Assembly (NCBI RefSeq): GCF_923077115.1
Contig: NZ_CAKLPX010000003.1
Span: forward strand, 482,972-546,971
Direction: 5' to 3'
DNA from: Sinobacterium norvegicum
GTDB lineage: Bacteria > Pseudomonadota > Gammaproteobacteria > Pseudomonadales > Sinobacteriaceae
DNA: 64,000 nt
Below, one piece after another: positions 9,291-18,323 of the stretch. The first letter of the stretch is position 1; the number at the start of each line of letters is the position of its first letter. Both the position numbers and the translations under genes were made by a program. The notes beneath the pieces were generated by a model. That model searched no databases. It saw only the letters and a list, made by a program, of their open reading frames with translations, and was not told where the DNA came from.

Positions 9291-10313
9291 ATGTATTCTT
9301 TGTTCCGCAGTATTCTTTTCCAGATGCAGCCTGAAACATCGCATAATGTATCGATGAAACTAATGACGTTGGCGAATAAAGTGGGTGCTCTTCGCCTAGT
9401 AGCAACGCCAATCAAGCCGCAACCATTGACCGTGATGGGGGTGGAGTTTCCTAATCCGGTAGGTCTAGCGGCAGGCCTGGATAAGAACGGTGACTATATC
9501 GAGGCCATGGGCGCGCTGGGTTTTGGCTTTGTCGAACTCGGTACCGTCACGCCGCTGGCACAGCCGGGCAACCCGCAGCCGCGCTTATTCCGCCTGCCAG
9601 AGCATCAGGCCATTATTAACCGCATGGGTTTTAATAATAAGGGTGTCGATCACCTTGTTGAACAGGTGAAAAACACGGCGTTCAAGGGTGTTATCGGTAT
9701 TAATATCGGTAAGAACAAAGACACACCGAATGACAATGCTCTCGATGATTACCTGATTTGTATGCGTAAGGTGTATCAGCATGCAGATTATATCGTGGTC
9801 AATCTATCGTCGCCGAACACCCCGGGCTTACGAGACTTACAGTTTGGTGAGCCGCTGGAACAGCTGTTGGCGGGCTTGAAAACCGAGCAAAAATCACTGG
9901 CGGAACAGCACGGAAAATATGTTCCTGTGGCGGTTAAAATCGCCCCGGACATGAGTGAAGACGATATTGTTCAAGTGGCTGGGGCGATCAAGGCCTCGGG
10001 TATTGACGGCATTGTGGCGACTAACACCACTATTGATAAAACGGCGGTCGCCAGTAGTCCGCTGCATACTGAAGCCGGTGGCTTGAGCGGTGCACCGGTG
10101 ACGGATAAGTCGACGGCGGTGATTGCCAAGGTGCGTGAGGTCGTCGGTGATGAGATGCCAATTATCGGTGTCGGCGGCATCTTAAATAGTCAGCACGCGG
10201 TGGATAAGATTCACGCCGGAGCCAACCTTGTGCAGGTTTACAGCGGCTTTATCTATAAAGGCCCCGATTTGATCCGTGACAGCGTTGCGGCTATCCGCGT
10301 TCTGGGGTCTTAA
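9291..10313 (+). CDS. pyrD: Dihydroorotate dehydrogenase (quinone), class 2
   Basis: 340 aa. It oxidises dihydroorotate to orotate in pyrimidine synthesis, passing electrons to the quinone pool at the inner membrane. The N-terminal helical segment MYSLFRSILFQMQPE is the class 2 membrane-association region. FMN barrel motifs follow: GLAAGLDKNGD, ELGTVTP, NRMGFNN, VVNLSSPNTPGLRDLQ (with the class 2 catalytic Ser) and a C-terminal phosphate-binding IIGVGGI. The ATG at 9291 is chosen because an AGGAAG RBS sits just upstream and the family begins here; the frame stays open further upstream without homology. Confidence 0.96.
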   Translation: MYSLFRSILFQMQPETSHNVSMKLMTLANKVGALRLVATPIKPQPLTVMGVEFPNPVGLAAGLDKNGDYIEAMGALGFGFVELGTVTPLAQPGNPQPRLFRLPEHQAIINRMGFNNKGVDHLVEQVKNTAFKGVIGINIGKNKDTPNDNALDDYLICMRKVYQHADYIVVNLSSPNTPGLRDLQFGEPLEQLLAGLKTEQKSLAEQHGKYVPVAVKIAPDMSEDDIVQVAGAIKASGIDGIVATNTTIDKTAVASSPLHTEAGGLSGAPVTDKSTAVIAKVREVVGDEMPIIGVGGILNSQHAVDKIHAGANLVQVYSGFIYKGPDLIRDSVAAIRVLGS

Positions 10314-10314
10314 A

Positions 10315-10342
10315 AAAAACCCTGTTAGCTAACAGGGTTTTT
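10315..10342. terminator. Bidirectional terminator between pyrD and rmf
   Basis: Perfect palindrome AACCCTGTTAGCTAACAGGGTT flanked by A-runs on the left and T-runs on the right. It can end transcription of pyrD from the left and of rmf from the right. Confidence 0.88.
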
Positions 10343-10379
10343 GTCGATAGGGAAAAATGAATGTAAGCGAGAGGCTTGA

Positions 10380-10583
10380 TTAATGTCGTGTTGCCGATTG
10401 GATGCCAGAGACGCCGGTCATGCCGTCCCAGTTATCACAACGGCCTTCTCGCCATCCATTGAGCCAATTTTGGCGTAGGTTAATATCCTCGTGGGGGCAG
10501 CCATCCTTGGGTTTTCCGGCCACGCCGGCTAAGTATCCTCGGTGTTGAGCGCGGTCGTTCATGTCGCGTTTTTGTCTTCTCAT
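10380..10583 (-). CDS. rmf: Ribosome modulation factor
   Basis: 67 aa, starting MRRQKRDMNDRAQHRGYLAG, the standard RMF N terminus, followed by NWLNGWREGR. RMF binds the 30S subunit in stationary phase and dimerises 70S ribosomes into inactive 100S particles. The ATG at 10581-10583 is preceded by GAGG at a suitable distance. The C-terminal tail after GWREGRCDNWDG is somewhat longer than in E. coli (55 aa) but similar to pseudomonad-type proteins. It has a long upstream region containing a hairpin. Confidence 0.93.
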   Translation of the reverse strand: MRRQKRDMNDRAQHRGYLAGVAGKPKDGCPHEDINLRQNWLNGWREGRCDNWDGMTGVSGIQSATRH

Positions 10584-10986
10584 TACTAACCTCAGTCTTA
10601 TTACTAGGGTAAATTCCCGGGAGTGCGAGGCACAGAAACATACGCAGGTTGTGCCTGCGGGACCAGCTTTCGAGGGGATTAACATCACATCGTAACAACA
10701 GCGTGTCGCGCGAATCGTATGGGCAGTGCTAAAATCGCAGTAAGATAAGTACACCATAGCTTTATGGGCGCTGCGACAAACAAATTATTATAGATTTTAT
10801 TGCCGATATAGCTTGTGGTAATAAAGTTTAACGGCGTGTGTTGTTTCAATGGCTTAGTCTCGTTATTGCGGGGTTGTATAAGCTCGGGCAATATACAAAA
10901 ACAATTTTAGATCTTTTTTTTATAGGCATGCCTGCGTCACCTAGTGGCGGTAAACAGCGCACTGGCCATTATCATTTGAGAGTTCA
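10584..10986. other. Intergenic region between rmf and rlmKL, with an rmf leader hairpin
   Basis: 403 bp with no credible gene; it should carry the divergent promoters. In the rmf leader a GC-rich hairpin CGCAGG-ttgtg-CCTGCG lies at 10643-10659, about 60 nt before the rmf start. Near rlmKL there is a run of eight T and the palindrome AGGCATGCCT (about 10925-10934). I cannot assign either element a function. ORFs called here in other frames overlap rmf and look spurious. Confidence 0.45.
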
Positions 10987-13191
10987 ATGAGCGAATCAAT
11001 CGAGTATTTTATTAGCTGTCCACGCGGTCTAGAAGAGTTACTGCGTGATGAAGTATTGGCCCTTGGCGCCGACAAGGCAGCGACCAGTGGGGCCGGTGTT
11101 AAGGCAGAGGGTGATTTAGCTCAGCTTTATCGGGTGTGGATGTGGTCACGTTTAGCCAGTCGTATCCAGTTGCCGCTGGCGCGCGTAGAGCTTACCGAGG
11201 TTGAGGCGCTGTACAACTGCGCCCGCAATATCGCGTGGGGTCAGCATTTCAATGCTAACCAAAGCTTTGCGGTGGATTTTTCCGGCACCAACCGAATGAT
11301 CAATAACTCACAATTCGGTGCCTTGAAGATTAAAGATGCGATCGTCGATTATTTTCGTGATAGTTACGGTGTACGCCCGGATGTCGATAAGCGTGACCCA
11401 GAGATTCGTATTCAGGCCAGAATGGCAAAAGGCTATGTCAGTATTGCTCTTGATATCTCCGGTGGTCCACTGCACCGTCGTGGTTATCGTCTGCAGACGG
11501 GTATTGCGCCGATGCGTGAAAACTTGGCGGCGGCAGTTCTGATGCGCGGGGGCTGGCCTGAAATTGCCAAGCAGGGCGGCGCGTTAATCGATCCGATGTG
11601 TGGTTCCGGCACGCTGTTAATCGAGGGCGCGATGATGGCGGCGGACATCGCTCCAGGCCTGAACAGAGAGAGTTGTGGTCTCGATAAATGGCGTGGTCAC
11701 GATGCCGACGTCTGGCAGCAGGTGGTTGATGATGCTCAGCTGCGAGCGGCCAAGGGTGTGGCAGAGGGTTTGCCGGAAATCCGCGGCTACGACGCCGCCA
11801 TCAACATGGTACAGCGCGCCGAGCAAAATATTGTCAGCGCCGGGCTGGCCAAGCATGTCAGAGTCTCGGCCAAGTCGGTCGAGCGCCTGAGTCAGCCGAC
11901 ACACATGGAAATAACCAGTGGCCTGGTTGCCTGTAACCCACCCTACGGTGAGCGTATTGGCGAGGTCACCGACCTTATTCCGCTGTATCGTCAGCTGGGC
12001 AGCCGGTTGAAATCTGAGTTTGAGGGCTGGAAATCGGTGGTGATTACTTCCAACCCTGAACTCGGCAAGAGGATGGGGCTTAAGGCTCGTAAGAAATACA
12101 AGGTTTTCAACGGTCCATTGGAAGCGCAGATACTCTGCTTCGATATTATCGAGAGTAACTTTGTCGGCGACCGGAACGCCGAGCCCGCCGCGGGCAAGGC
12201 GAAACATGATACTGAGGCCGATAGCACTGTGGTGTTATCGGCTAATGCGTTGATGTTTGCTAATCGACTGAAGAAAAACCAGAAAAAATTAGCCAATTGG
12301 ATCAAGCGTGAGAACATCGAATGTTATCGTTTATACGATGCCGATATGCCAGAGTATGCTGTCGCTGTCGATATTTATGGCGACAAGGTGCAGATCAGCG
12401 AGTATAAGCCACCGGCTTCGATCGATGAGAACAGTGCCCAGCGCCGCCTGCTCGATACTATTGATGCGACGGCACAGGTATTGAAGATCAACCAAAGCCA
12501 AATCAATGTGAAGCAGCGTCAGCGCCAAAAGGGTAAACAGCAGTACGAGCGCAAAGAGGGCAGTGGTGAATACTTCACGGTGAAAGAGGGACAGGTTGAG
12601 CTAGAGATTAACCTCACCGATTACCTCGATACCGGTTTGTTCTTGGATCACCGTCCGGTACGTCAATTTATTGCCAGTCAGGCCAAGAATAAACACTTCT
12701 TGAACCTGTTTTGTTATACCGGCACAGCCTCGGTTCATGCGGCAAAAGGTGGCGCGCTATCGACTACCAGTGTCGATATGTCGGCGACCTACCTCGATTG
12801 GGCCAAGCGCAACTTTAAATATAATAACTTCACCACCGGCACCGGTGTACGAGACAATCATCACCTGATTCAGCAGGACTGCATCAGCTGGATTAAACAC
12901 AGCCACGAGAGTTATGATTTGATTCTGTTGGACCCGCCGACGTTTTCAAACTCTAAGCGGATGGATGGCACCTTAGACATTCAGCGTGATCAGGTGTCGC
13001 TGGTAGAAGATACCATGGCACTGCTAAAACCCGGTGGTCTGCTGATATTTTCGAATAATTATCGCGGCTTTAAAATCGATCCCATACTGGTGGAAAAATA
13101 CAGTGTCGAGGATGTCAGTCATAAGACCCTCGACCCAGATTTTGTGCGCAACAAAAAAATACACCAGTGTTTTTATCTGCGGGCGAAATAA
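10987..13191 (+). CDS. rlmKL: Bifunctional 23S rRNA methyltransferase RlmK/RlmL
   Basis: 734 aa, the length of the fused enzyme of gammaproteobacteria. The N-terminal THUMP domain (about 45-155) precedes the RlmL domain, which makes m2G2445 in 23S rRNA, with DPMCGSGTLLIEGA and CNPPYGERIG. The C-terminal RlmK domain, which makes m7G2069, has LFCYTGTASVHAAKGG and the catalytic-loop DPPTFSNSKRM. The start ATG follows a weak GAGAG RBS. Single transcription unit closed by a hairpin terminator. Confidence 0.97.
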   Translation: MSESIEYFISCPRGLEELLRDEVLALGADKAATSGAGVKAEGDLAQLYRVWMWSRLASRIQLPLARVELTEVEALYNCARNIAWGQHFNANQSFAVDFSGTNRMINNSQFGALKIKDAIVDYFRDSYGVRPDVDKRDPEIRIQARMAKGYVSIALDISGGPLHRRGYRLQTGIAPMRENLAAAVLMRGGWPEIAKQGGALIDPMCGSGTLLIEGAMMAADIAPGLNRESCGLDKWRGHDADVWQQVVDDAQLRAAKGVAEGLPEIRGYDAAINMVQRAEQNIVSAGLAKHVRVSAKSVERLSQPTHMEITSGLVACNPPYGERIGEVTDLIPLYRQLGSRLKSEFEGWKSVVITSNPELGKRMGLKARKKYKVFNGPLEAQILCFDIIESNFVGDRNAEPAAGKAKHDTEADSTVVLSANALMFANRLKKNQKKLANWIKRENIECYRLYDADMPEYAVAVDIYGDKVQISEYKPPASIDENSAQRRLLDTIDATAQVLKINQSQINVKQRQRQKGKQQYERKEGSGEYFTVKEGQVELEINLTDYLDTGLFLDHRPVRQFIASQAKNKHFLNLFCYTGTASVHAAKGGALSTTSVDMSATYLDWAKRNFKYNNFTTGTGVRDNHHLIQQDCISWIKHSHESYDLILLDPPTFSNSKRMDGTLDIQRDQVSLVEDTMALLKPGGLLIFSNNYRGFKIDPILVEKYSVEDVSHKTLDPDFVRNKKIHQCFYLRAK

Positions 13192-13232
13192 TGCGCCCCG
13201 CAATATTTTAATTCACACTCTCGCAGAGACTA

Positions 13233-13257
13233 AGCCGCTACCACAGCGGCTTTTTTT
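13233..13257 (+). terminator. Rho-independent terminator after rlmKL
   Basis: Stem AGCCGCT / AGCGGCT with a 4-nt loop and a run of seven T, about 40 nt after the rlmKL stop. Confidence 0.88.
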
Positions 13258-13372
13258 ATGGCTGACGATTCGCTGCAAGTAAATTTTGTCTTGGCTAATC
13301 AAGGGATTGCCATATTGACTACGGAGGACTATGTTAGCAGTAGTTTATTTAAAAATAACAGGGAGTAGTGCT

Positions 13373-14185
13373 ATGGAAAATTTCGACATGTCAGGTTATG
13401 AGGACCAGGCCATTAATATTGCTATACAGCTTGGCTCGGCCATTCTTATTTATCTTGTCGGTATGATGGTTGCCCGCATGGTCACCGGATTTGTTAACCG
13501 GGCGATGGAGAAAAAAGGTATTGAGAAAACGGTCAGCGCCTTTGTCGGTAATATTATTCATGGCCTGGTGGTTGGTTTGGTCTTGGTTATCGTGCTCAGC
13601 CAGCTCGGTGTGCAGACCGCTTCGCTGGTGGCCGTACTTGGTGCCGCTGGTTTGGCCGTGGGTTTGGCGCTGCAGGGCTCGCTATCGAACTTCGCCTCCG
13701 GTGTATTGTTGGTGATGTTTAGGCCTTTGAAGGTTGGCGATTTTGTCGATGCTGGCGGTGCAGCGGGTACCGTTGAAAGCGTGACTATGTTTTCAACGGT
13801 CATCGTTACACCGGATAACAAACAGGTGACGGTGCCTAATACATCGGTGTTATCGGGCCCGATTGTCAATTACTCGGCCAAGCCTATTCGCCGTGTGGAC
13901 TTGCTTGTTGGCGTTGCTTACGATGCCGACTTAGCACAAGTAAAGAAAATACTGGCGGATATAGTCGCCTCTGATGACAACGTACTAGAGGGCGAAGAGG
14001 TCACGATTGCGGTGAAAGAGCTGGCCGATTCCTCGGTCAATTTTGTGATGCGCTCCTGGGTTAAAAAGGAAAACTACTGGCCATCCTACTTCGATCAAAC
14101 TGAAAAAGTTAAACTGGCGCTGGATGCTGCAGGCATTTCTATTCCCTTTCCTCAGGTCGATGTTCACTTTGAGAAAAGTGCTTAG
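13373..14185 (+). CDS. mscS: Small-conductance mechanosensitive channel, MscS family
   Basis: 270 aa from the ATG at 13373, which follows AGGGAG; an in-frame ATG 42 nt upstream lacks a good RBS. There are three transmembrane helices (about 15-38, 58-76, 82-105). The pore helix and following domain contain LGAAGLAVGLALQGSLSN and FRPLKVGDFVDAGG, both typical of MscS. The C-terminal beta and alpha/beta vestibule is complete, so this is a short E. coli MscS-type channel. It opens under membrane tension to release solutes during hypo-osmotic shock. Confidence 0.95.
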   Translation: MENFDMSGYEDQAINIAIQLGSAILIYLVGMMVARMVTGFVNRAMEKKGIEKTVSAFVGNIIHGLVVGLVLVIVLSQLGVQTASLVAVLGAAGLAVGLALQGSLSNFASGVLLVMFRPLKVGDFVDAGGAAGTVESVTMFSTVIVTPDNKQVTVPNTSVLSGPIVNYSAKPIRRVDLLVGVAYDADLAQVKKILADIVASDDNVLEGEEVTIAVKELADSSVNFVMRSWVKKENYWPSYFDQTEKVKLALDAAGISIPFPQVDVHFEKSA

Positions 14186-14199
14186 ATACTCTGATGTTA

Positions 14200-14226
14200 G
14201 ACGCCAAACCATATCGGTTTGGCGTC
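14200..14226. terminator. Hairpin between the MscS-like gene and the DUF481 gene
   Basis: Stem GACGCCAAACC / GGTTTGGCGTC with a 5-nt loop starting 15 nt after the channel stop. There is no T-run after it, so it may be an mRNA 3' stabilising hairpin rather than a true terminator. Confidence 0.5.
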
Positions 14227-14248
14227 GTAGAATTATGACGGGGAGTCA

Positions 14249-15010
14249 GTGATGAGATTAACAGTCTGTGTGGCGGCGTTATTTACAGCATCGGCCTGGG
14301 CTCAGGGCGAGGCCACTGAGGAGATAGATCAGTGGCAGGGCAGTGCCGAGCTTGGCTATATCAATACCTCTGGTAATACGGTGAGTTCGACGCTCAACGC
14401 CAAGGTGACTCTGGATGGTGACTTAGAGCACTGGCGTCACGCCTTTGAGGCCAGTGCTTACAACAATTCTGACGATGATGTTCGCAGTGCCGAGCAATAC
14501 AATACTTTTTGGCAGAGTAATTACAAATTCAATGAGCGACAGTCGATTTTTGCTCGCTTCGAATACGATGATGATCGTTTCAGCGGTTGGGAGTATCAAG
14601 CGACGGTGACGGCAGGTTATAGTCAGCGTATTAATTTCAGTGAAAAGATGACACTCGATCTCGATGCCGGTCCTGGTTATCGCTACTCTGCTTACGATAA
14701 AGATTTTAAAGATGATGATGGTAATCACGCCTGGCAGCCTGAGTTGGGCAATGATGTCAGCGAGGCGATGGTCAGACTGGCCGCTGATTATAATTGGGCT
14801 TTGTCTGATACCGCGAGTTTTCAGCAACAGCTGAGCACAGAGGCTGGTGAGGAAAACGTGATCAACCGTTCGATTACCTCATTAACCATGGATTTGACCA
14901 CCGTGCTGGCATTGAAGTTGAGTTATGACGTCAAGTTCACCCGTGATGTATTACCCTCTGTCAATCAATACGATAGAAAAACCATCATTTCCATCCTCTA
15001 TAATTTTTGA
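14249..15010 (+). CDS. DUF481 family outer-membrane beta-barrel protein
   Basis: 253 aa with a clear signal peptide (cleavage after ASAWA, about residue 19). The mature part is a run of alternating hydrophobic and polar strands (GSAELGYINTSGNT, FARFEYDDDRFSGWEYQAT) and ends in an aromatic residue (SILYNF), as outer-membrane barrels do. This matches DUF481, sometimes called salt-induced outer-membrane protein. The ATG has a GGGGAG RBS. No ligand or function can be read from the sequence. Confidence 0.88.
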   Translation: MMRLTVCVAALFTASAWAQGEATEEIDQWQGSAELGYINTSGNTVSSTLNAKVTLDGDLEHWRHAFEASAYNNSDDDVRSAEQYNTFWQSNYKFNERQSIFARFEYDDDRFSGWEYQATVTAGYSQRINFSEKMTLDLDAGPGYRYSAYDKDFKDDDGNHAWQPELGNDVSEAMVRLAADYNWALSDTASFQQQLSTEAGEENVINRSITSLTMDLTTVLALKLSYDVKFTRDVLPSVNQYDRKTIISILYNF

Positions 15011-15237
15011 CTAGAGCGGTTGTTCGCTTATTTTAGGTTGTTGTTTTTAAACGCTTTGGCAGGAAGGAATGTATTTTTCTGACGATTTGGACAGTTTTTC
15101 TTGAGAATTCAGTGGTGAAGCCTCATAATTCGCCCGTATGGGCCCACTGCGTCAGCCATATCTGTTCTGACTTAGACCAAAGATGCTTGTACCGTCTATA
15201 GTAATTTAATTCGCACAGTAAATTAGAGATTGGTTCT

Positions 15238-16281
15238 ATGCACGTCGAAACAGAGATCAAATTGGGCTTTAAAGATGTTCTTATTCGCCCCAAGCGTTCA
15301 AAGCTAAAAAGTCGTTCACAAGTCAGTGTTGAACGTACCTTTACCATGGTTAACAGCGGCCAAGAGTGGACAGGCGTCCCAATTATTGCTGCCAATATGG
15401 ATACCGTGGGCACCTTCGAAATGGCTGCCGCTCTGGCTAAGCACAAAATTTTAACCGCTGTTCACAAACACTACACTGTTGATGAGTGGAGTGACTTCAT
15501 CAAGTCACAGGATGAAGATATTGTTGAGCGGGTCATGGTGTCTACCGGTACCGGCGAGGCAGACTTCAGTAAGGCAGAAGAGATTTTTGCCCGTCACCCA
15601 GAGCTGAAGTTTATCTGTATCGATGTAGCCAACGGCTATTCGGAGCATTTTGTCGGTTTCCTGCGTAAGATGCGCGCCAAATATCCTACCAAGACTATTG
15701 TCGCCGGTAATGTGGTGACAGGTGAAATGACTGAAGAATTGATTCTATCCGGTGCCGACATTGTAAAGGTGGGTATTGGCCCCGGCTCTGTCTGTACCAC
15801 TCGGGTTAAGACAGGCGTCGGTTACCCCCAGTTATCGGCCATTATTGAGTGTGCCGATGCCGCCCACGGTGTCGGTGGCTTAGTTGTCGGTGACGGTGGC
15901 TGTTCAATGGCTGGTGATGTCTCAAAGGCGTTTGGCGGCGGTGCAGATTTTGTTATGCTCGGCGGTATGTTGGCCGGCCATGACGAGTCTGGCGGCCAGG
16001 TTGTAGAGCGTGACGGTAAACAGTACAAGCAGTTTTACGGCATGTCTTCCACCACGGCAATGGATAAGCACTCCGGTGGTGTTGCCGGCTATCGTGCCTC
16101 AGAGGGTAAGACGGTTGAAGTCGCCTACCGCGGCCCGGTGAATAATACTGTCAGCGACATTCTCGGCGGTGTCCGTTCTACCTGCACCTATGTTGGTGCC
16201 TCCCGTTTGAAAGAGCTGTCTAAACGGACGACGTTTATTCGTGTGCTGGAGCAAGAAAACCGGGTCTTTGGCATGGAATAA
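15238..16281 (+). CDS. guaC: GMP reductase
   Basis: 347 aa. It reduces GMP to IMP with NADPH in purine salvage. The N terminus [14 protein letters not shown] and [17 protein letters not shown] match E. coli GuaC closely. The active-site loop [18 protein letters not shown] contains the catalytic Cys. It is distinct from IMP dehydrogenase because no CBS domains are inserted. Flanked by its own terminator, so probably monocistronic. Confidence 0.96.
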   Translation: MHVETEIKLGFKDVLIRPKRSKLKSRSQVSVERTFTMVNSGQEWTGVPIIAANMDTVGTFEMAAALAKHKILTAVHKHYTVDEWSDFIKSQDEDIVERVMVSTGTGEADFSKAEEIFARHPELKFICIDVANGYSEHFVGFLRKMRAKYPTKTIVAGNVVTGEMTEELILSGADIVKVGIGPGSVCTTRVKTGVGYPQLSAIIECADAAHGVGGLVVGDGGCSMAGDVSKAFGGGADFVMLGGMLAGHDESGGQVVERDGKQYKQFYGMSSTTAMDKHSGGVAGYRASEGKTVEVAYRGPVNNTVSDILGGVRSTCTYVGASRLKELSKRTTFIRVLEQENRVFGME

Positions 16282-16312
16282 GTGATTTACTCAACGTAAA
16301 TTGTTTATGATC

Positions 16313-16345
16313 AAAGCGAGGCTAGTGATAGTCTCGCTTTTTTTA
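16313..16345 (+). terminator. Rho-independent terminator after guaC
   Basis: Stem AAAGCGAG / CTCGCTTT with a 12-nt loop followed by T's, about 30 nt after the guaC stop. Confidence 0.85.
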
Positions 16346-16388
16346 TGGGTGGCTGTCAGGGCCTAATCGAGACACAGGAGAGGACATC

Positions 16389-16943
16389 ATGGCCACTGAG
16401 AAACAGAAAATGCTATCCGGTGAGTGGTATAACCCGAATGATAAAAAGCTGCAAAAACTGCGTTTACAGGCCAAGCACCAGTGCCATCGCTTTGGTCAGT
16501 TATCCCCGGAGGCTAACAGTGAGCGCAAGGCGATAATCCAACAGTTGCTGCAGGTGGAATCCCGAGCCGATATAGAGCCGCCATTTCACTGCGACTACGG
16601 CTTTAATATACACCTCGGCAAGCACTTCTTCGCCAACCACCATTGCACTATTCTCGACGCCGCCAAGGTGGTTGTCGGTCAGCACTGCATGTTCGGCCCC
16701 AATGTGGTTATTACCACGGTTAATCATCCGTTATCGGCCGAGCAGCGTCGAAGTGGTATTGAGCAGGCAAAGGCGATTACTATTGGCGATGATGTATGGC
16801 TGGCGGCCAATGTCACTGTCACTGCAGGCGTGACTATTGGCAGCGGCGTGGTCGTGGGGGCAGGGAGCGTGGTGCTCGGCGATTTGCCAGCCAATACCCT
16901 CTGCGTAGGGGCACCCGCACGGGTGGTGAAAAGTCTTGTTTAG
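16389..16943 (+). CDS. maa: Sugar O-acetyltransferase, maltose acetyltransferase type
   Basis: 184 aa. The Mac N-terminal domain (EKQKMLSGEWYNPNDKKL) is followed by a left-handed beta-helix of hexapeptide repeats (about 70-175), including VGQHCMFGPNVVITTVNHP with the catalytic His and a C-terminal GAGSVVLGDLPANTLCVGAP. It transfers acetyl from acetyl-CoA to a sugar hydroxyl; the physiological acceptor is unknown. The stop overlaps by 4 nt the stop of the convergent gene on the other strand. Confidence 0.92.
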   Translation: MATEKQKMLSGEWYNPNDKKLQKLRLQAKHQCHRFGQLSPEANSERKAIIQQLLQVESRADIEPPFHCDYGFNIHLGKHFFANHHCTILDAAKVVVGQHCMFGPNVVITTVNHPLSAEQRRSGIEQAKAITIGDDVWLAANVTVTAGVTIGSGVVVGAGSVVLGDLPANTLCVGAPARVVKSLV

Positions 16944-17254
16944 TGACTGTTGCGCTGCAGCTGCTTGATGAGATCGCTGACGATACGCTCGCTGCGCTGC
17001 ATTAATTCAGTATCGCTGAATTGGTGGTTGGGGATGCATTCGAGGTCGGCTTGCAATTTGCCTGAATTCAGCCGGGCTTCCCCGTCTGCGCTTTGTTCAA
17101 CAGTGGCGCGAAAAATAATCTTGTTGTGTCGATTACTGGTGTCATTGTCGGTGCAGAGGGGTTGCTCATTCTGTAACGAAGGTGGGCAATGTTTTGTGTT
17201 GGCGCCGAAGCGCATAGCTGATAATCGGGCGATAATCCTAGCGAAGAACCTCAT
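16940..17254 (-). CDS. Hypothetical protein coupled to a DUF3305 paralogue
   Basis: 104 aa, not recognised. The ATG overlaps the stop of the upstream gene in the ATGA manner, which supports real, coupled translation. The C-terminal half (QFSDTELMQRSERIVSDLIKQ is its most ordered part) looks helical; the N terminus is basic. There are no membrane segments or metal motifs apart from three scattered cysteines. An overlapping plus-strand ORF of the same size is rejected as a shadow because it has no operon logic. It could be a dedicated partner of the orphan DUF3305 protein. Confidence 0.5.
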   Translation of the reverse strand: MRFFARIIARLSAMRFGANTKHCPPSLQNEQPLCTDNDTSNRHNKIIFRATVEQSADGEARLNSGKLQADLECIPNHQFSDTELMQRSERIVSDLIKQLQRNSH

Positions 17255-17664
17255 TGGCTAAAACCCTCGTTGCCATTAGCCATAATTGTCTGCGGACACT
17301 CCTGCAGAAAGCAGCCTATCCAGTGCTGAATACTGACGGGCATTGGGTGGCTGAGTAGCGTGTGTTTGCCGTCCATAAATTGCGCTGCTGTTGCCTTGTC
17401 GGCGGTGATCAGCTGGGCACGGCAGTCATTGCGCTGTCGGTGGCAGAGCACGAATAACTGAGGTGTTTGACTCAATAAATTTTGGCTGTAAGACTCCCTC
17501 TCGCTGTTGTAGAGCGATAGCGCCAAGGTGTGTTCACGTTTATCGGTACTGTTGTGCTTGCTGATATGGCTTATTTGCCAGTCGGCATTGGGTTGGTTTG
17601 AGAGGTTGATGCACTGCTCGAATTCGATCTCGAAATCGCGGCAACTGTCTTGGAGTTTAAGCAT
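17251..17664 (-). CDS. Orphan DUF3305-like protein
   Basis: 137 aa. Residues about 45-120 align well with the DUF3305 protein of the formate dehydrogenase island at 24369-24872. Shared features include LAL/LAV followed by ERxxYxxNLxSxxPxLFxLC, a variable stretch, then an MPxxIxxW segment. DUF3305 proteins are normally found only beside DUF3306 and formate dehydrogenase genes and are thought to help maturation. This copy stands about 3 kb outside the island on the opposite strand, paired with an unknown protein. Family assignment is by comparison within the window; function is unknown. Confidence 0.72.
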   Translation of the reverse strand: MLKLQDSCRDFEIEFEQCINLSNQPNADWQISHISKHNSTDKREHTLALSLYNSERESYSQNLLSQTPQLFVLCHRQRNDCRAQLITADKATAAQFMDGKHTLLSHPMPVSIQHWIGCFLQECPQTIMANGNEGFSQ

Positions 17665-17946
17665 AGTAATAGCCTACCAGCGTATTTTTTACGACGATTT
17701 AAGAGAGTAAATCGTTCTTTGTGTAACAAGAATAGAAGCATACTTAGCGGGCTGTTATACAAATTAACGATAAGCATCACGGAACAGAATGGAGGCCAGT
17801 TATTTGTTGCCAGCATCGGCTTTTCACGGTGAGTACCTGCTACCGCCAGACTCGCTGTTTTGTGTTATTTGATACTTGTCGGGTGAGTGTTTTTTGACCA
17901 AAAGACAATTGTTTAGCTTCTTTTTCAACAACTACTAAAAAAGTGG
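17665..17946. other. Intergenic region upstream of tRNA-Ala and of the orphan DUF3305 gene
   Basis: About 280 bp with no supported gene. It must carry the promoter of the minus-strand DUF3305 pair and leads into the tRNA promoter at 17947. Small ORFs here lack an RBS and any recognisable product. Confidence 0.4.
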
Positions 17947-17974
17947 TTGACTCTGGCTGCCAAATCCCTAAAAT
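17947..17974 (+). promoter_or_regulatory. Sigma-70 promoter of tRNA-Ala
   Basis: TTGACT at 17947-17952, a 16-nt spacer, and TAAAAT at 17969-17974, followed by a GC-rich discriminator (GCCGC) as expected for a stringently controlled stable-RNA promoter. It lies 34 nt before the tRNA. Confidence 0.7.
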
Positions 17975-18008
17975 GCCGCACCAAGCAAAGGGAAACATTC
18001 TTGCTTAT

Positions 18009-18084
18009 GGGGCCTTAGCTCAGCTGGGAGAGCGCAACACTGGCAGTGTTGAGGTCAGCGGTTCGATCCCGCTAGGCTCCACCA
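18009..18084 (+). tRNA. tRNA-Ala(GGC)
   Basis: A 76-nt cloverleaf with encoded CCA. Acceptor stem GGGGCCT / AGGCTCC pairs fully with one G-U; the D arm is GCTC-AGCTGGGA-GAGC; the anticodon stem CAACA / TGTTG encloses CTGGCAG, giving anticodon GGC (reads GCC); the T arm is AGCGG-TTCGATC-CCGCT. It is a single tRNA with its own promoter and terminator. Confidence 0.97.
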
Positions 18085-18126
18085 ATACTTCAAGCCACGG
18101 CTTACAATGCTTGTAGCTTGATGAAG

Positions 18127-18150
18127 AAACCGCCTTAGGGCGGTTTTTTT
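18127..18150 (+). terminator. Rho-independent terminator after tRNA-Ala
   Basis: Stem AACCGCC / GGCGGTT with a 4-nt loop (TTAG) and a run of seven or more T. Confidence 0.9.
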
Positions 18151-18323
18151 ATGCCTGAAATTTGTATTTGGGGGACATTTCGGTGGCGATTGGCGATAAG
18201 TTGTCATTGAACACGGGTTTTACAGTCGTCGGGCAGGCTCAAGGCCAGCCGAACAAAGCCCTGGGTTAGCTGTGCTGACGAACCACCTTGCCGTTGAGAG
18301 AGCTCATTGGTCCGGATTTGATG

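Noticed and set aside
16950..17261. 103-aa plus-strand ORF opposite the hypothetical gene at 16940-17254
   Set aside because: The minus-strand frame is translationally coupled to the DUF3305 paralogue; the plus-strand frame has no partner or RBS.
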